A stretch of DNA of 64,000 bases from the NCBI RefSeq assembly GCF_004791695.1, contig NZ_SRSO01000006.1:1-64000 (forward strand), written 5' to 3'. The position numbers were made by a program, and so were the translations under genes. The notes beneath the pieces are model-generated. The model saw nothing but the letters and a program-made list of their open reading frames with translations, made no database searches and was not told the DNA's origin. Position 1 is the first letter of the stretch, and each line of letters begins with the position of its first letter. Shown one piece after another: positions 16,859-26,747 of the stretch. Source of the stretch: Flavivirga rizhaonensis (GTDB taxonomy: Bacteria > Bacteroidota > Bacteroidia > Flavobacteriales > Flavobacteriaceae).

Positions 16859-18310
16859 ATGAAGTTTGAAAAATCACCTTTAACCACAATCATATTTTTT
16901 TTAGTAATAACCGGTTGCTTAGCTCAAAAAAAGCCTAATTTAATTATAGTTCATACAGACGAACATAGTTTTAGAACATTAAGTTGCTACCAAAAATTAT
17001 TACCAGAAGATCAAGCATTTGTCTGGGGCAAAGGCAATAATGTAGATACTCCATATATAGATAAGTTAGCCGATGAAGGTGCTATTTGCACAAGTTACTA
17101 TGCCTCATCTCCTGTGTGTACGCCGTCTCGTGCCTCATTAGTTACTGGGTTGTATCCCCAAGCTGCTGGTGCACCTGAAAATGGACTTCATCTAAATAAA
17201 GATGCTGTAACCTTTGCAAAAATATTGAGAGACCAAGGTTATGCTACCTCATACGTAGGTAAATGGCATTTAGCAGGTCATTCAAAATATGAATTTAATG
17301 TAGAAGATAATGGAGGTTTTACCGATAATAGGTATATGATGACAGGTGGGCATGCGCCTTATTTTCATATCTCTAAAAACGGAATAAAAGCTGTCAATCA
17401 ACATATGCTGGCTAAATTACCTAAAGATGAAGTTATTCATTTAACAGATTATTTCACCGATAAAACACTTGAAATACTTGAACGTGATAAAGATAAGGCC
17501 TTCTGCCTAATGCTTTCAATACCAGACCCGCATACTCCAGACTATGCACGCCCACCATACAATACCATGTATAATCACATGGATGTAAAAGCACCAAAAA
17601 CCATGGCCGCCAAATATACAGCTATAAAGCCTAAATGGGCATTAGGCAACAAAAAGAGTAAGCTAGAAGCGAAAGAATTTGATGGCAAATCATTAAAACA
17701 ATATTTTGGTATGGTTAAACATATTGATGATAGTGTAGGGCGTATTCTTAAGTTTTTAGATGAAAATAATTTATCAAACAATACCATAATTGTTTTTACC
17801 TCAGATCACGGTGATATGTTTTTTGAGCATAACAGACGTAATAAGGGCATACCTTACGAGGCTTCTGCAAGAATTCCTTTTGTAATTCGCTATCCAAATA
17901 AAATTAAAGCAGGTAAAATAATAAATACAGCATATACTAATGTAGATTTTGCACCTACTATTTTATCTATAATGGATATAAAAACCGATGCAAAATTTCA
18001 TGGTTTAGATACTTCGGAAGATTTTCTGAATAAGGAAAAAGAAATAACCTCAGACAGAATAGTATACACAAGAAAATCCAATAGTTGGTGGGTTGCTGCC
18101 ACAAACGATCGATATAAATTAGTTATCGATAAAAAAGAAAAACCTTACTTGTTCGATTTAGAAAAAGATCCAGACGAGGTAACTAATTTTTATTATGATA
18201 AAGCCTATGCAAATATTGCTAAAATGATGCAAACAGAATTATTTAAACAATTAGAAAAATATAACGAACCTGGATTACAAAACAACAAAAAACCCTATAT
18301 CATTAAATAA
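16859..18310 (+). CDS. Exported S1-type sulfatase
   Basis: This 483-residue protein is predicted to remove sulfate esters from a glycan outside the cytoplasm. The activation motif C-T-P-S-R (Cys 87 to Arg 91) is where the cysteine is converted to formylglycine. Metal ligands are in VHTDEH near residue 33 and in FTSDHGDMF. The signal contains a lipobox-like ITGC (Cys 20) and also an AQ/KK site, so it could be a lipoprotein or a soluble periplasmic protein. It begins a cluster with two GH29, one GH2 and one GH-A enzyme, with only 3 bases to the next gene. A maturase is not in the window. Confidence 0.88.
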   Translation: MKFEKSPLTTIIFFLVITGCLAQKKPNLIIVHTDEHSFRTLSCYQKLLPEDQAFVWGKGNNVDTPYIDKLADEGAICTSYYASSPVCTPSRASLVTGLYPQAAGAPENGLHLNKDAVTFAKILRDQGYATSYVGKWHLAGHSKYEFNVEDNGGFTDNRYMMTGGHAPYFHISKNGIKAVNQHMLAKLPKDEVIHLTDYFTDKTLEILERDKDKAFCLMLSIPDPHTPDYARPPYNTMYNHMDVKAPKTMAAKYTAIKPKWALGNKKSKLEAKEFDGKSLKQYFGMVKHIDDSVGRILKFLDENNLSNNTIIVFTSDHGDMFFEHNRRNKGIPYEASARIPFVIRYPNKIKAGKIINTAYTNVDFAPTILSIMDIKTDAKFHGLDTSEDFLNKEKEITSDRIVYTRKSNSWWVAATNDRYKLVIDKKEKPYLFDLEKDPDEVTNFYYDKAYANIAKMMQTELFKQLEKYNEPGLQNNKKPYIIK

Positions 18311-18313
18311 AAG

Positions 18314-19831
18314 ATGAAACAATTTAGGATACACATTTTGGTAATTACAGTAACCATGATTTTGGCTGTTAGCTGTAAAACAGGGGAAAAAGAAGAAAAA
18401 ACGGTAGAAGTACCTCAAAAATACAAACCCGAATGGGGATCTATAAGAAGCAACTATAAAATTCCAGAATGGTTTCGCGATGCTAAATTTGGTATTTTTT
18501 TACATTGGGGACCTTATGCTGTCCCTGCTTATAGTAGCGAAAAATACCCAAAAGGGATTTATCAAGAGGGTTGGTCAAAAGGTGGAATGAAGCCTTATAC
18601 TTATCATCGAGAGCATTACGGTGACCCTTCAAAATTTGGTTATAAAGATTTAATTCCCATGTTTAAAGCTGAAAATTTTGATGCTAAAAAATGGGTAAAA
18701 CTTTTTAAACAAGCAGGGGCTAAATATGTAGTTCCTGTGGCAGAGCATCATGATGGATTCGCCATGTATAATTCCAATGTTACACGTTGGAATGTCGTTA
18801 AGATGGGACCCAAAAAAGATGTCATGAAATTGTTAAAAGAAGCTACAGTAAATGAGGGAATGAAATTTGGTGTGTCTTCACATTTTGCATTAAATAGGCA
18901 ATACTATAATCATAAGGATCCTAGTTGGGATACCAATGATCCACAGTACCAAGATTTATATTGGAAAAAAATTGAAAGAAAATCACTGCCATCACAAGAA
19001 TTTCTAGACTTGTGGTGGAATAGAACTACTGATATTATTGATAACTACGAGCCAGATTTGCTATGGTTTGATTTTGGTCTGGACAAACCTGGTTTTGAAT
19101 CCGTTCACAAAGAAATATTGGCTTACTACTATAACAAAGGATTAGAGTGGAATAAAGGCGTTGTTTTTCAAGATAAAAACATGAAAAGGAAATCATTTCC
19201 AGAAGACTTAATTGTATTGGATATAGAACGCGGTAGAATGGATAATATTTATAAGTACCCATGGCAAACAGACACATCTGTAGGTGAGATTTCTTGGGGA
19301 TATATAAAAGATGAAAAATACAAATCGTACGATTATTTATTAGATGAATTGATAGATATAGTAAGTAAAAACGGATGTTTGCTTTTAAACATTGGGCCCA
19401 AAGCAGATGGAACTATTCCAAGTGAAGCAGAAAATATTCTTTTAAAAATGGGAGAATGGTTGTCTGTTAACGGTGAATCTATTTACAATACGCGTCCATG
19501 GAAAATTTACGGAGAAGGTCCAACAAAAGTAAGTATGGGACATCATTCGGAAAAAAATAATAAAACTTCAGGATACAAAGATATTAGATTTACAATCAAA
19601 GGAGATGTTTTATATGCTACTGCTTTAGGTTGGAACGAGAGTGGTGTATTTACCATAAAATCGTTAGCAAGCAATAACCCTCATGAGACTAGAGAGATAG
19701 CTTCGATAGCATTTATAAGCGGCAAAAATGCAATAGATTGGAAACAAACTGAAGCAGGCCTAGTAATAGAAGTAGATGGAGAGAAGCCTTGCGAAGCAGC
19801 ATTTTCATTCAAAATAAAATTTAAAGAATAA
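18314..19831 (+). CDS. GH29 alpha-L-fucosidase family lipoprotein, copy 1
   Basis: A 505-residue enzyme with a lipoprotein signal (LAVSC, Cys 21). The GH29 catalytic barrel covers about residues 45-400: WFRDAKFGIFLHWGPYAVPAY is the family opening, VPVAEHHDGFAMY holds the substrate histidines, and the nucleophile aspartate is in LLWFDFG near residue 252. A C-terminal beta domain follows. GH29 members remove alpha-L-fucose, and some act on alpha-L-galactose. It is directly downstream of the sulfatase and is duplicated in tandem. The last 190 coding bases are nearly identical to the next gene. Confidence 0.88.
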   Translation: MKQFRIHILVITVTMILAVSCKTGEKEEKTVEVPQKYKPEWGSIRSNYKIPEWFRDAKFGIFLHWGPYAVPAYSSEKYPKGIYQEGWSKGGMKPYTYHREHYGDPSKFGYKDLIPMFKAENFDAKKWVKLFKQAGAKYVVPVAEHHDGFAMYNSNVTRWNVVKMGPKKDVMKLLKEATVNEGMKFGVSSHFALNRQYYNHKDPSWDTNDPQYQDLYWKKIERKSLPSQEFLDLWWNRTTDIIDNYEPDLLWFDFGLDKPGFESVHKEILAYYYNKGLEWNKGVVFQDKNMKRKSFPEDLIVLDIERGRMDNIYKYPWQTDTSVGEISWGYIKDEKYKSYDYLLDELIDIVSKNGCLLLNIGPKADGTIPSEAENILLKMGEWLSVNGESIYNTRPWKIYGEGPTKVSMGHHSEKNNKTSGYKDIRFTIKGDVLYATALGWNESGVFTIKSLASNNPHETREIASIAFISGKNAIDWKQTEAGLVIEVDGEKPCEAAFSFKIKFKE

Positions 19832-19880
19832 CATCTATAACACAAGGAACAAAAAATAGTCATTTATAATTCAATCAAAG

Positions 19881-21398
19881 ATGAAACCATTTAGAAGATA
19901 TGTTTTGTTAGTTTTAGCAACCATGTTTGTGGCTGTTAGCTGTAAAACAGAGGAAAAAGAAGAAAAAACGGTAGAAGTACCTCAAAAATACAAACCCGAA
20001 TGGGAATCTATAAGGAACGGTTATAAAATTCCAGAATGGTTTCGCGATGCTAAATTTGGGATATTCTTACACTGGGGGCCTTATGCTGTCCCTGCTTATA
20101 GTAGTGCAAAATATCCTAAAGGGATTTATCAAGAAAGTTGGACAAAAGGAGGCAAACACCCTTACAGTTATCATCGGAAAACATATGGAGACCCTTCGGT
20201 ATTCGGTTATAAAGATTTTATTCCCATGTTTAAAGCAGAAAAATTTGATGCTACGCAATGGGCAAAACTATTTAAACAAGCTGGTGCCAAATATGTAGTT
20301 CCTGTGGCAGAGCATCATGATGGATTCGCCATGTACAATTCCAATGTTACCCGTTGGAATGCCGTTAATATGGGACCCAAAAAAGATGTCATGCGGATGT
20401 TAAAAAACGCGATCGAAAACGAGGGAATGAAATTTGGTGTGTCTTCGCATTTTGCATTAAACAGACAGTATTTTAGTCATAAAGATCCTAGTTGGGATAC
20501 CAATGACCCACAGTACAAAGATTTGTATTGGGAAAAAGTTAAAAAGGGATCAAAGCCTTCACAAGAGTTCTTAGATTTATGGTGGAACAGAACTACAGAT
20601 ATTGTGGATCAATATGAGCCAGATTTACTATGGTTTGATTTTGGTTTGGACAAACCTGGTTTTGAGTCCGTTCATAAAGAAATATTGGCTTACTACTATA
20701 ACAAAGGGTTAGAGTGGAATAAAGAAGTTGTTTTTCAAGATAAAAACATGAAAAACAAATCGTTTCCAGAAGACTTAATTGTATTGGATATAGAGCGTGG
20801 TAGAATGGATCATATTTATAAGTATCCTTGGCAGACGGATACGTCTGTTGGTAAAATTGCGTGGGGGTATGTAAAAGATGAACAGTTCAAATCTTACGAT
20901 TATTTATTAGATGAATTGATTGATATAGTAAGTAAAAATGGTTGTTTACTTCTAAACATTGGACCCAAAGCAGATGGAACTATTTCAGATGAACCAAGAA
21001 ATATTCTTTTAAAAATGGGAGAATGGTTGTCTGTTAATGGTGAAGCAATTTATGAAACACGTCCATGGAAAATATACGGAGAAGGTCCAACAAAAGTAAG
21101 TATGGGACATCATTCTGAGAGAAATAATAAAACATCAGGATACGAAGATATTAGATTTACAACCAAAGGAGATGTTTTATATGCTACTGCTTTAGGTTGG
21201 AATGAGAGTGGTGTATTTACCATAAAATCGTTAGCAAGCAATAACCCTCATGAGACTAGAGAAATAGCTTCGATAGCATTTATAAGCGGAAAAAATGCAA
21301 TAGATTGGAAACAAACTGAAGCAGGCCTAGTAATAGAAGTAGATGGAGAGAAGCCTTGCGAAGCAGCATTTGCATTTAAAATTAAGTTTAAAGACTAA
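19881..21398 (+). CDS. GH29 alpha-L-fucosidase family lipoprotein, copy 2
   Basis: A second 505-residue GH29 lipoprotein (VAVSC lipobox) with the same domain order as its neighbour: HWGPYAVPAYS, AEHHDGFAMYN and the nucleophile motif LLWFDFG. The two proteins differ mainly in the surface segments around residues 75-95, 160-175 and 200-225 (for example KGSKPSQ against RKSLPSQ). That could mean different linkage or leaving-group preferences. The C-terminal 60 residues are almost the same in both. The 49-base gap between them has no promoter that I can see, so they are probably co-transcribed. Confidence 0.87.
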   Translation: MKPFRRYVLLVLATMFVAVSCKTEEKEEKTVEVPQKYKPEWESIRNGYKIPEWFRDAKFGIFLHWGPYAVPAYSSAKYPKGIYQESWTKGGKHPYSYHRKTYGDPSVFGYKDFIPMFKAEKFDATQWAKLFKQAGAKYVVPVAEHHDGFAMYNSNVTRWNAVNMGPKKDVMRMLKNAIENEGMKFGVSSHFALNRQYFSHKDPSWDTNDPQYKDLYWEKVKKGSKPSQEFLDLWWNRTTDIVDQYEPDLLWFDFGLDKPGFESVHKEILAYYYNKGLEWNKEVVFQDKNMKNKSFPEDLIVLDIERGRMDHIYKYPWQTDTSVGKIAWGYVKDEQFKSYDYLLDELIDIVSKNGCLLLNIGPKADGTISDEPRNILLKMGEWLSVNGEAIYETRPWKIYGEGPTKVSMGHHSERNNKTSGYEDIRFTTKGDVLYATALGWNESGVFTIKSLASNNPHETREIASIAFISGKNAIDWKQTEAGLVIEVDGEKPCEAAFAFKIKFKD

Positions 21399-21410
21399 AA
21401 AGCATCTATT

Positions 21411-24134
21411 TTGAAGGAGATTCAAACAAATAGTAAAAAGAGTTTATTTTTTGTCATCATTGGCTTTGTTATAGTTTTCAGTTCTATGGTTTATGCTCAA
21501 GAACCAGAATTCTCTAAAGCAGGTTTTTGGGAAGTAAAAAATAGCGGTAGGGATGTTTTTAATTTTAATGTAGGTTGGCGTTTTACCAAAGGTGATGTTA
21601 AAGGCGCTGAAGCAACAAATTTTGACGATTCTAATTGGGCTTTAGTGAATACGCCTCATGGTTTAGAGTATAATTCTAGCGAAGTGAGTGGCAGTAGTAA
21701 TTACCAAGGTCCGGCATGGTATCGTAAGCATTTTAAGCTAGATAAAAATACAGTAAATAAGATTCTGAAATTACATTTTGAGGCCGTTATGGGTAAATGT
21801 AAAGTTTGGTTAAATGGTGTTCAAATAGGAGAACATTATGGAGGCTACTTGCCATTTACCGTTAAGCTTAACGACCATTTAATAAAAGATGGGGACAATG
21901 TTTTAGCGGTTTGGGCAGATAATAGTGACGATGCCAGTTATCCACCAGGGAAACCTCAAAACAGATTAGATTTCACATATTTTGGAGGAATTTACCGTGA
22001 TGTTTGGTTGGTGGCAACTCATCATGTATATGTTACCAATCCTAATGAAGCGAATAAAGTAGCTGGTGGTGGGGTGTTTATTCATACCCAAAAAATATCA
22101 GAAACAGCAGCTACCGTTTTTACAAAAGTTGATATTCGAAATGATTTTTCAAAGACTACCAAAATAAAAGCAAACCTTCGTATTCTTAATAAAAAAGGAG
22201 AAGAAGTTGCAAAAGCGAGTCAAAATGTAACCCTTAGTAAAGGTAAATCTTCAGTAGTTACAAAAACTTTTAATATTAGCAATCCAAAACTTTGGGCACC
22301 CTGGTCTCCAGATTTATACCGTTTAGAAGTTGTTTTAACAGCAGCAAATGGTGAGAAACTAGATGGTGTAGCTACAAAATTTGGGATCCGTATTATAGAC
22401 TTTAAAGGCGAAGATGGATTGTATTTAAACAACAAAGCCTATCCAAGAAAACTAATGGGAGTCAATCGTCATCAAGACCATGGTTATGTTGGCTATGCCA
22501 TTTCTAATAATGGACAATGGCGAGATGCTGTATTATTAAAAAATGGTGGTTCCGACGTTATTAGAGCAGCACATTATCCTGCAGACCCAGCATTTATGGA
22601 TGCCTGTGATGCTTTAGGTCTTTTTTATATTAACGCAACTCCAGGTTGGCAATTTTGGAGTGATATACCCCTATTTGAAAAGCGTGTTTATGAGGATATA
22701 GCACAAATGGTTCGCAGAGATCGTAATTATGCCTCAGTAATCATGTGGGAACCTATTCTAAACGAAACAAAGTATCCTGAGCATTTTGCAAAAAAAGCAC
22801 ATGACATAGTTCACGAAGAGTATCCTTATCAAGGAGCGTTTACTGTTTGTGATAAGCGAGCGGGCGGGCAAGAACATTATGATGTTTTATATTCTCATGA
22901 TAATAATGCGAAGTTTGATGGTAGTGAAAAGCGCTCTTATTTCTGTAGGGAATTTGGAGATAATGTTGATGACTTTAATGCTCAAAATTCTACAAGTAGA
23001 ACAGCTAGAGGCTGGGGTGAGCGCGCACAATTAATACAAGCAAAATATTATGCCTTTACAGATGCGGATGATTATACAACATGGGAAACCCTTTATAACA
23101 CACCTAGACAATTTGTTGGTGGTACACTATGGCACGCCTTTGACCACCAAAGAGGATATAATCCAGATCCTTTTTTTGGAGGTTTAACCGATGTTTTTCG
23201 TCAAAAAAAGTATTCGTATCATATGTTTGAGAGTCAAAGAGATGTTTCAGATACTAATGAACCTATGGTTTTTATTGCTCATGAAATGACTCCTTTTTCT
23301 GATTCAGATGTTACTGTGTTTACCAATTGTGAAGAGGTAAGATTGACACTTTTTGAAGGCGAAAAAATAATTCAGAAAAAAGTAAACAAATCGGTTTACA
23401 AACATATACTAACACCACAAGGCCAGCCAAACATAACCAAGATTGTTGGTGAAAAGGCAATGCCTCATCCCTATGTTGTGTTTAAGGATATCTATGATTT
23501 TTTTGATTTAAAAGGGATGCATCGCGCACGTAAAAAACACAACGCAAGCATCGTTGCCGAAGGGCTTATAGACGGGAAGGTAGTAACTAGTTTTACTAGG
23601 GTTTCAGGTAAACATCCTACAAAGTTAAAACTATCATTAGAGAGTCAAAATATCCCGTTAGTAGCTGATGGTTCGGATTTTGTATTAGTTGTAGTCTCAA
23701 TGGTAGATGAAAAAGGAAACACTAAAAGGTTACATGAAAATACAGTTAAGTTCGAGGTTTTTGGTGAAGGAGAGATCATAGGAGATGCGTCTATTGAAGC
23801 CAATCCAAAACGATTAAGCTGGGGTACAGCCCCTTTATTAGTGCGTTCTACCACCAAAGCAGGAAAAATAAGAATAAAAGCATCCCTTGTACATCAGGGT
23901 ATTAATTCCCCATTGCCTGGAGAATTAGTTATAGAAAGTGTACTTTCAAAGGATGTGTTTATAAATAGCGAAATCGGTTCAGAAAACAATTCATTGGCGT
24001 CTTTAAACAGAAATGTTAAAGTATCTTCAGAAGATGAATTAAAAAATAAAATTAGACAGTTAGAAAAGGAACTGATCAATATGAAACTAAAAATTGAAGA
24101 AAAAAACCAAAAGGAATCGGACGAAAATAGATAA
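21411..24134 (+). CDS. GH2 family beta-galactosidase-like enzyme with coiled-coil tail
   Basis: A 907-residue exported protein. No ATG is available, so it starts at TTG 12 bases after the GH29 stop; GAAGGAG is inside the start region. The signal peptide ends in VYAQEP. The sugar-binding jelly roll (about 35-200), the Ig-like domain and the TIM barrel are in GH2 order. The acid/base is in LNETKYP (about residue 450) and the nucleophile in CREFGD (about 513). The last 50 residues are a charged heptad-like coiled coil (ELKNKIRQLEKEL), unusual for GH2. Its role is to remove beta-linked galactose or a similar sugar; the exact substrate is unknown. Confidence 0.82.
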   Translation: MKEIQTNSKKSLFFVIIGFVIVFSSMVYAQEPEFSKAGFWEVKNSGRDVFNFNVGWRFTKGDVKGAEATNFDDSNWALVNTPHGLEYNSSEVSGSSNYQGPAWYRKHFKLDKNTVNKILKLHFEAVMGKCKVWLNGVQIGEHYGGYLPFTVKLNDHLIKDGDNVLAVWADNSDDASYPPGKPQNRLDFTYFGGIYRDVWLVATHHVYVTNPNEANKVAGGGVFIHTQKISETAATVFTKVDIRNDFSKTTKIKANLRILNKKGEEVAKASQNVTLSKGKSSVVTKTFNISNPKLWAPWSPDLYRLEVVLTAANGEKLDGVATKFGIRIIDFKGEDGLYLNNKAYPRKLMGVNRHQDHGYVGYAISNNGQWRDAVLLKNGGSDVIRAAHYPADPAFMDACDALGLFYINATPGWQFWSDIPLFEKRVYEDIAQMVRRDRNYASVIMWEPILNETKYPEHFAKKAHDIVHEEYPYQGAFTVCDKRAGGQEHYDVLYSHDNNAKFDGSEKRSYFCREFGDNVDDFNAQNSTSRTARGWGERAQLIQAKYYAFTDADDYTTWETLYNTPRQFVGGTLWHAFDHQRGYNPDPFFGGLTDVFRQKKYSYHMFESQRDVSDTNEPMVFIAHEMTPFSDSDVTVFTNCEEVRLTLFEGEKIIQKKVNKSVYKHILTPQGQPNITKIVGEKAMPHPYVVFKDIYDFFDLKGMHRARKKHNASIVAEGLIDGKVVTSFTRVSGKHPTKLKLSLESQNIPLVADGSDFVLVVVSMVDEKGNTKRLHENTVKFEVFGEGEIIGDASIEANPKRLSWGTAPLLVRSTTKAGKIRIKASLVHQGINSPLPGELVIESVLSKDVFINSEIGSENNSLASLNRNVKVSSEDELKNKIRQLEKELINMKLKIEEKNQKESDENR

Positions 24135-24220
24135 TAAAATATATTTTGTTCATCTTTCAGAAGGTCTAATGTAGTTATTGCAGTTTTGAACTTATGGATA
24201 ATTAGTGAATTAAGAAAAGC

Positions 24221-26494
24221 ATGAAATATTTTATAATTATTGTAGTCTTAGCTTTTAGCTTGACTTGTGGGGCTCAATCATTGGAAGGAAAGGCAAAAAA
24301 GAAAGTTTTTGAACTTGAGAAGCTTATTAAAAAAGCTGAGAAAAAAGATATTGACGTTCTAAAAGAAAAAACTACCGTTAGAACCGCAAAAATATTTTTA
24401 GATTTTGCTAAATGGGATGAAAAGAATGTAGAAGAAAACGCATCTATATTTGAGTTAGTAAAATTATATAAGAAGGACGCTCAAAAATTGGCTGAGGATT
24501 TGGCTGATTTTGAAAGAAACGATGTTATCAAAATGCTGGATGAGTCTTTAGAAACTTTAAAAATGCTCATTCAGGGTAAAATCACCAGAAAAGAAAGTCC
24601 AAATGTAGATTGGACCAAGGTAAAAGTAGAAGGCGATCAAATAACATTTAATAACAGACCTGTGTTTTTGGCAGATTACAGTTGGAAACCAAAAACTAAA
24701 AAATATACAGACTATCATGGTAATTTAAGCGTTACGGGTATATCTACTAGAACCCTTAGTGCATATAATGGCGGAATTCATAAAAGGATAGCTGATGAGC
24801 TAGATGCCAAACCAAATAATTCTATTGGCTTTGTTTTCTTAGACCATAAAAATACACCTAAATGGGCTACATCACAGTATGGCGAAAACTTTAAAATGCG
24901 TGAAGACACCTATACGGCTTACGATATTGATCACCCGGGAGCCAGAGAAATACAACAGCAATTATTTATGGAGGCTGTGCCGAAAATGGCTGGTAAAAAT
25001 TATACAAAATTGGGTTACATGTTGTGTAACGAACCACATTTTTTCACACATAAAGATCCTAAAAAGAAAAAGCTCCCTTGGGCATCGGGCCCTGTTTCTC
25101 AATATACCATAGATAAGTTTAAAATATGGCTAGAAAAAAAGCATGGAGGTATTGTGGCATTAAATAATTTATGGGAAACAAACTTTAAAGATTTTAGCTC
25201 GGTTTCAATAGATATACCAATTGATATAACCTTAAAAGGAACACCAATTTGGTACGATTGGGCGTCATTTAATATGGATAGGGTTACAGATTGGTTTACA
25301 TTTTTAAAATCTGAAATAGAAAAACATGATCCAGAAGCCAAAGTGCATATAAAAATTATGCCTAATCTTTGGACCGAAAATAAAAGAATTCATGGTATAG
25401 ACTTAGAGGCTCTAACTGATATGAGCACCATAGTTGGTAATGATTCTGGAGCAGATCATAAATATATATGGGGAAAACCAAATGGTTGGGAAAAACATTA
25501 TGCCTTCAAATGGCGTGAACTCTGTATGGGCTTCGATTTCATGAAGTCTGTAAGCCCTAACAAAATAAATTTCAATTCAGAATTGCATTATCTGTCTACC
25601 GTAAGGTCTAGAGATTTATATCTGGATCCTAAGTTTTCACGAGCATCATTTTGGTTGGCTCATAGTTATGGTATGACGGCAAGTCAAATATGGTACTGGC
25701 CAAGACAAGAAGATGGTTCTATACGTAAAAAATCCCTAAAAGGATATGCTGGTTCTAATAATCAACAACCTAGAGTTACCAATGAAGTTGCTCTAACGTT
25801 AATTGATTTAAATACGTATTCCGAAGAAATTATGGCTATGCAAAGACAGCGTAAACCCTTGCGTTTGTTTTACTCCAAAACCTCTGCTATAAATAAGGAG
25901 GAACATATGGACGATGTATTTAAAACCTATGAAGCCTTACATTTTGAAGGCGTACCACTAGGATTTGTAACCAAAGATATTTTAAATAAACAGAATCATG
26001 ATAATTGGGATGTTATTGTTATTACCGAAACTCCATTTGTAACGCCAGAAGAGTTAGATGCCATCCAATCGTATCTCAACAACGGAGGTACGGTAATTGT
26101 TGATAATAAAAGTGTAGCGAAAAATGAATATGGTAATCCTTTACCTAATTTAAAGAACGCCAATGGGACGTTGATTAAACTAAACGATATAGCCGAAATT
26201 AAACATAAAGCACTAGCTATTCTGAAAGAAAGAAAAGCACTTCCGGAAATTACAATTGCTGAAACAAATGCAGTGGGCACAAAAGGATGCATATGGCGAG
26301 TTATTAAAAATGAAAAAGGCAACAATGTGTTGTCCGTTGTAAATGTAGGGAAATCTGAAGCGCAATTAGCCATTAAACTAAATGGGAGTACAAATATAAG
26401 TTGTAACGACATAATAAATGGTATTCCTACTAGTGCAACGCCTACACTCAAACCGTTAGATGTTTATTTTGTTGAAGTTTTAGAAAAAGACTAA
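24221..26494 (+). CDS. Exported clan GH-A glycoside hydrolase (GH42-like)
   Basis: A 757-residue protein with a signal peptide (FSLTCGAQS). About 100 residues of charged helix come first, then a TIM barrel. The predicted acid/base is in MLCNEPHFF (about residue 270) and the nucleophile in NFNSELHYLST (about 453), spaced as in GH42 and GH50. A flavodoxin-like domain (VIVITETPFVTPEELDAI, GGTVIVDN) matches the beta-galactosidase trimerisation domain, and a small beta domain ends it. It closes the sulfatase-GH29-GH2 cluster. Beta-galactosidase or beta-agarase-type activity is possible; the family number is uncertain. Confidence 0.7.
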   Translation: MKYFIIIVVLAFSLTCGAQSLEGKAKKKVFELEKLIKKAEKKDIDVLKEKTTVRTAKIFLDFAKWDEKNVEENASIFELVKLYKKDAQKLAEDLADFERNDVIKMLDESLETLKMLIQGKITRKESPNVDWTKVKVEGDQITFNNRPVFLADYSWKPKTKKYTDYHGNLSVTGISTRTLSAYNGGIHKRIADELDAKPNNSIGFVFLDHKNTPKWATSQYGENFKMREDTYTAYDIDHPGAREIQQQLFMEAVPKMAGKNYTKLGYMLCNEPHFFTHKDPKKKKLPWASGPVSQYTIDKFKIWLEKKHGGIVALNNLWETNFKDFSSVSIDIPIDITLKGTPIWYDWASFNMDRVTDWFTFLKSEIEKHDPEAKVHIKIMPNLWTENKRIHGIDLEALTDMSTIVGNDSGADHKYIWGKPNGWEKHYAFKWRELCMGFDFMKSVSPNKINFNSELHYLSTVRSRDLYLDPKFSRASFWLAHSYGMTASQIWYWPRQEDGSIRKKSLKGYAGSNNQQPRVTNEVALTLIDLNTYSEEIMAMQRQRKPLRLFYSKTSAINKEEHMDDVFKTYEALHFEGVPLGFVTKDILNKQNHDNWDVIVITETPFVTPEELDAIQSYLNNGGTVIVDNKSVAKNEYGNPLPNLKNANGTLIKLNDIAEIKHKALAILKERKALPEITIAETNAVGTKGCIWRVIKNEKGNNVLSVVNVGKSEAQLAIKLNGSTNISCNDIINGIPTSATPTLKPLDVYFVEVLEKD

Positions 26495-26747
26495 AATTAG
26501 ATTAAATTTATTAGAGCATTTTTTGATTCTAATCACTTTGAAAAACAGTGCTTTATCGGTAAAAGAGGTGTTTGTGCATAAGTGTTATATTTCATGTTAT
26601 ACCAGTTGTGCTTTGAATTCGTTATAAAATAAAATTAATTTCTATCGCAATAAAGAACGAGTCGACATGCGATATTTTATACTTAAATTGGTATTATTGT
26701 ATACTTAATCAAACGCAGCTCTTCAATGAAGCTATATTTTTAACAAC
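26495..26747. other. Intergenic region without visible gene
   Basis: No coding frame was seen. The sequence between the glycan cluster and the GapN-like gene has a TATACCAGTTGTG word near 26599 of the type found at several flavobacterial intergenic repeats, and no good terminator. Confidence 0.3.
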
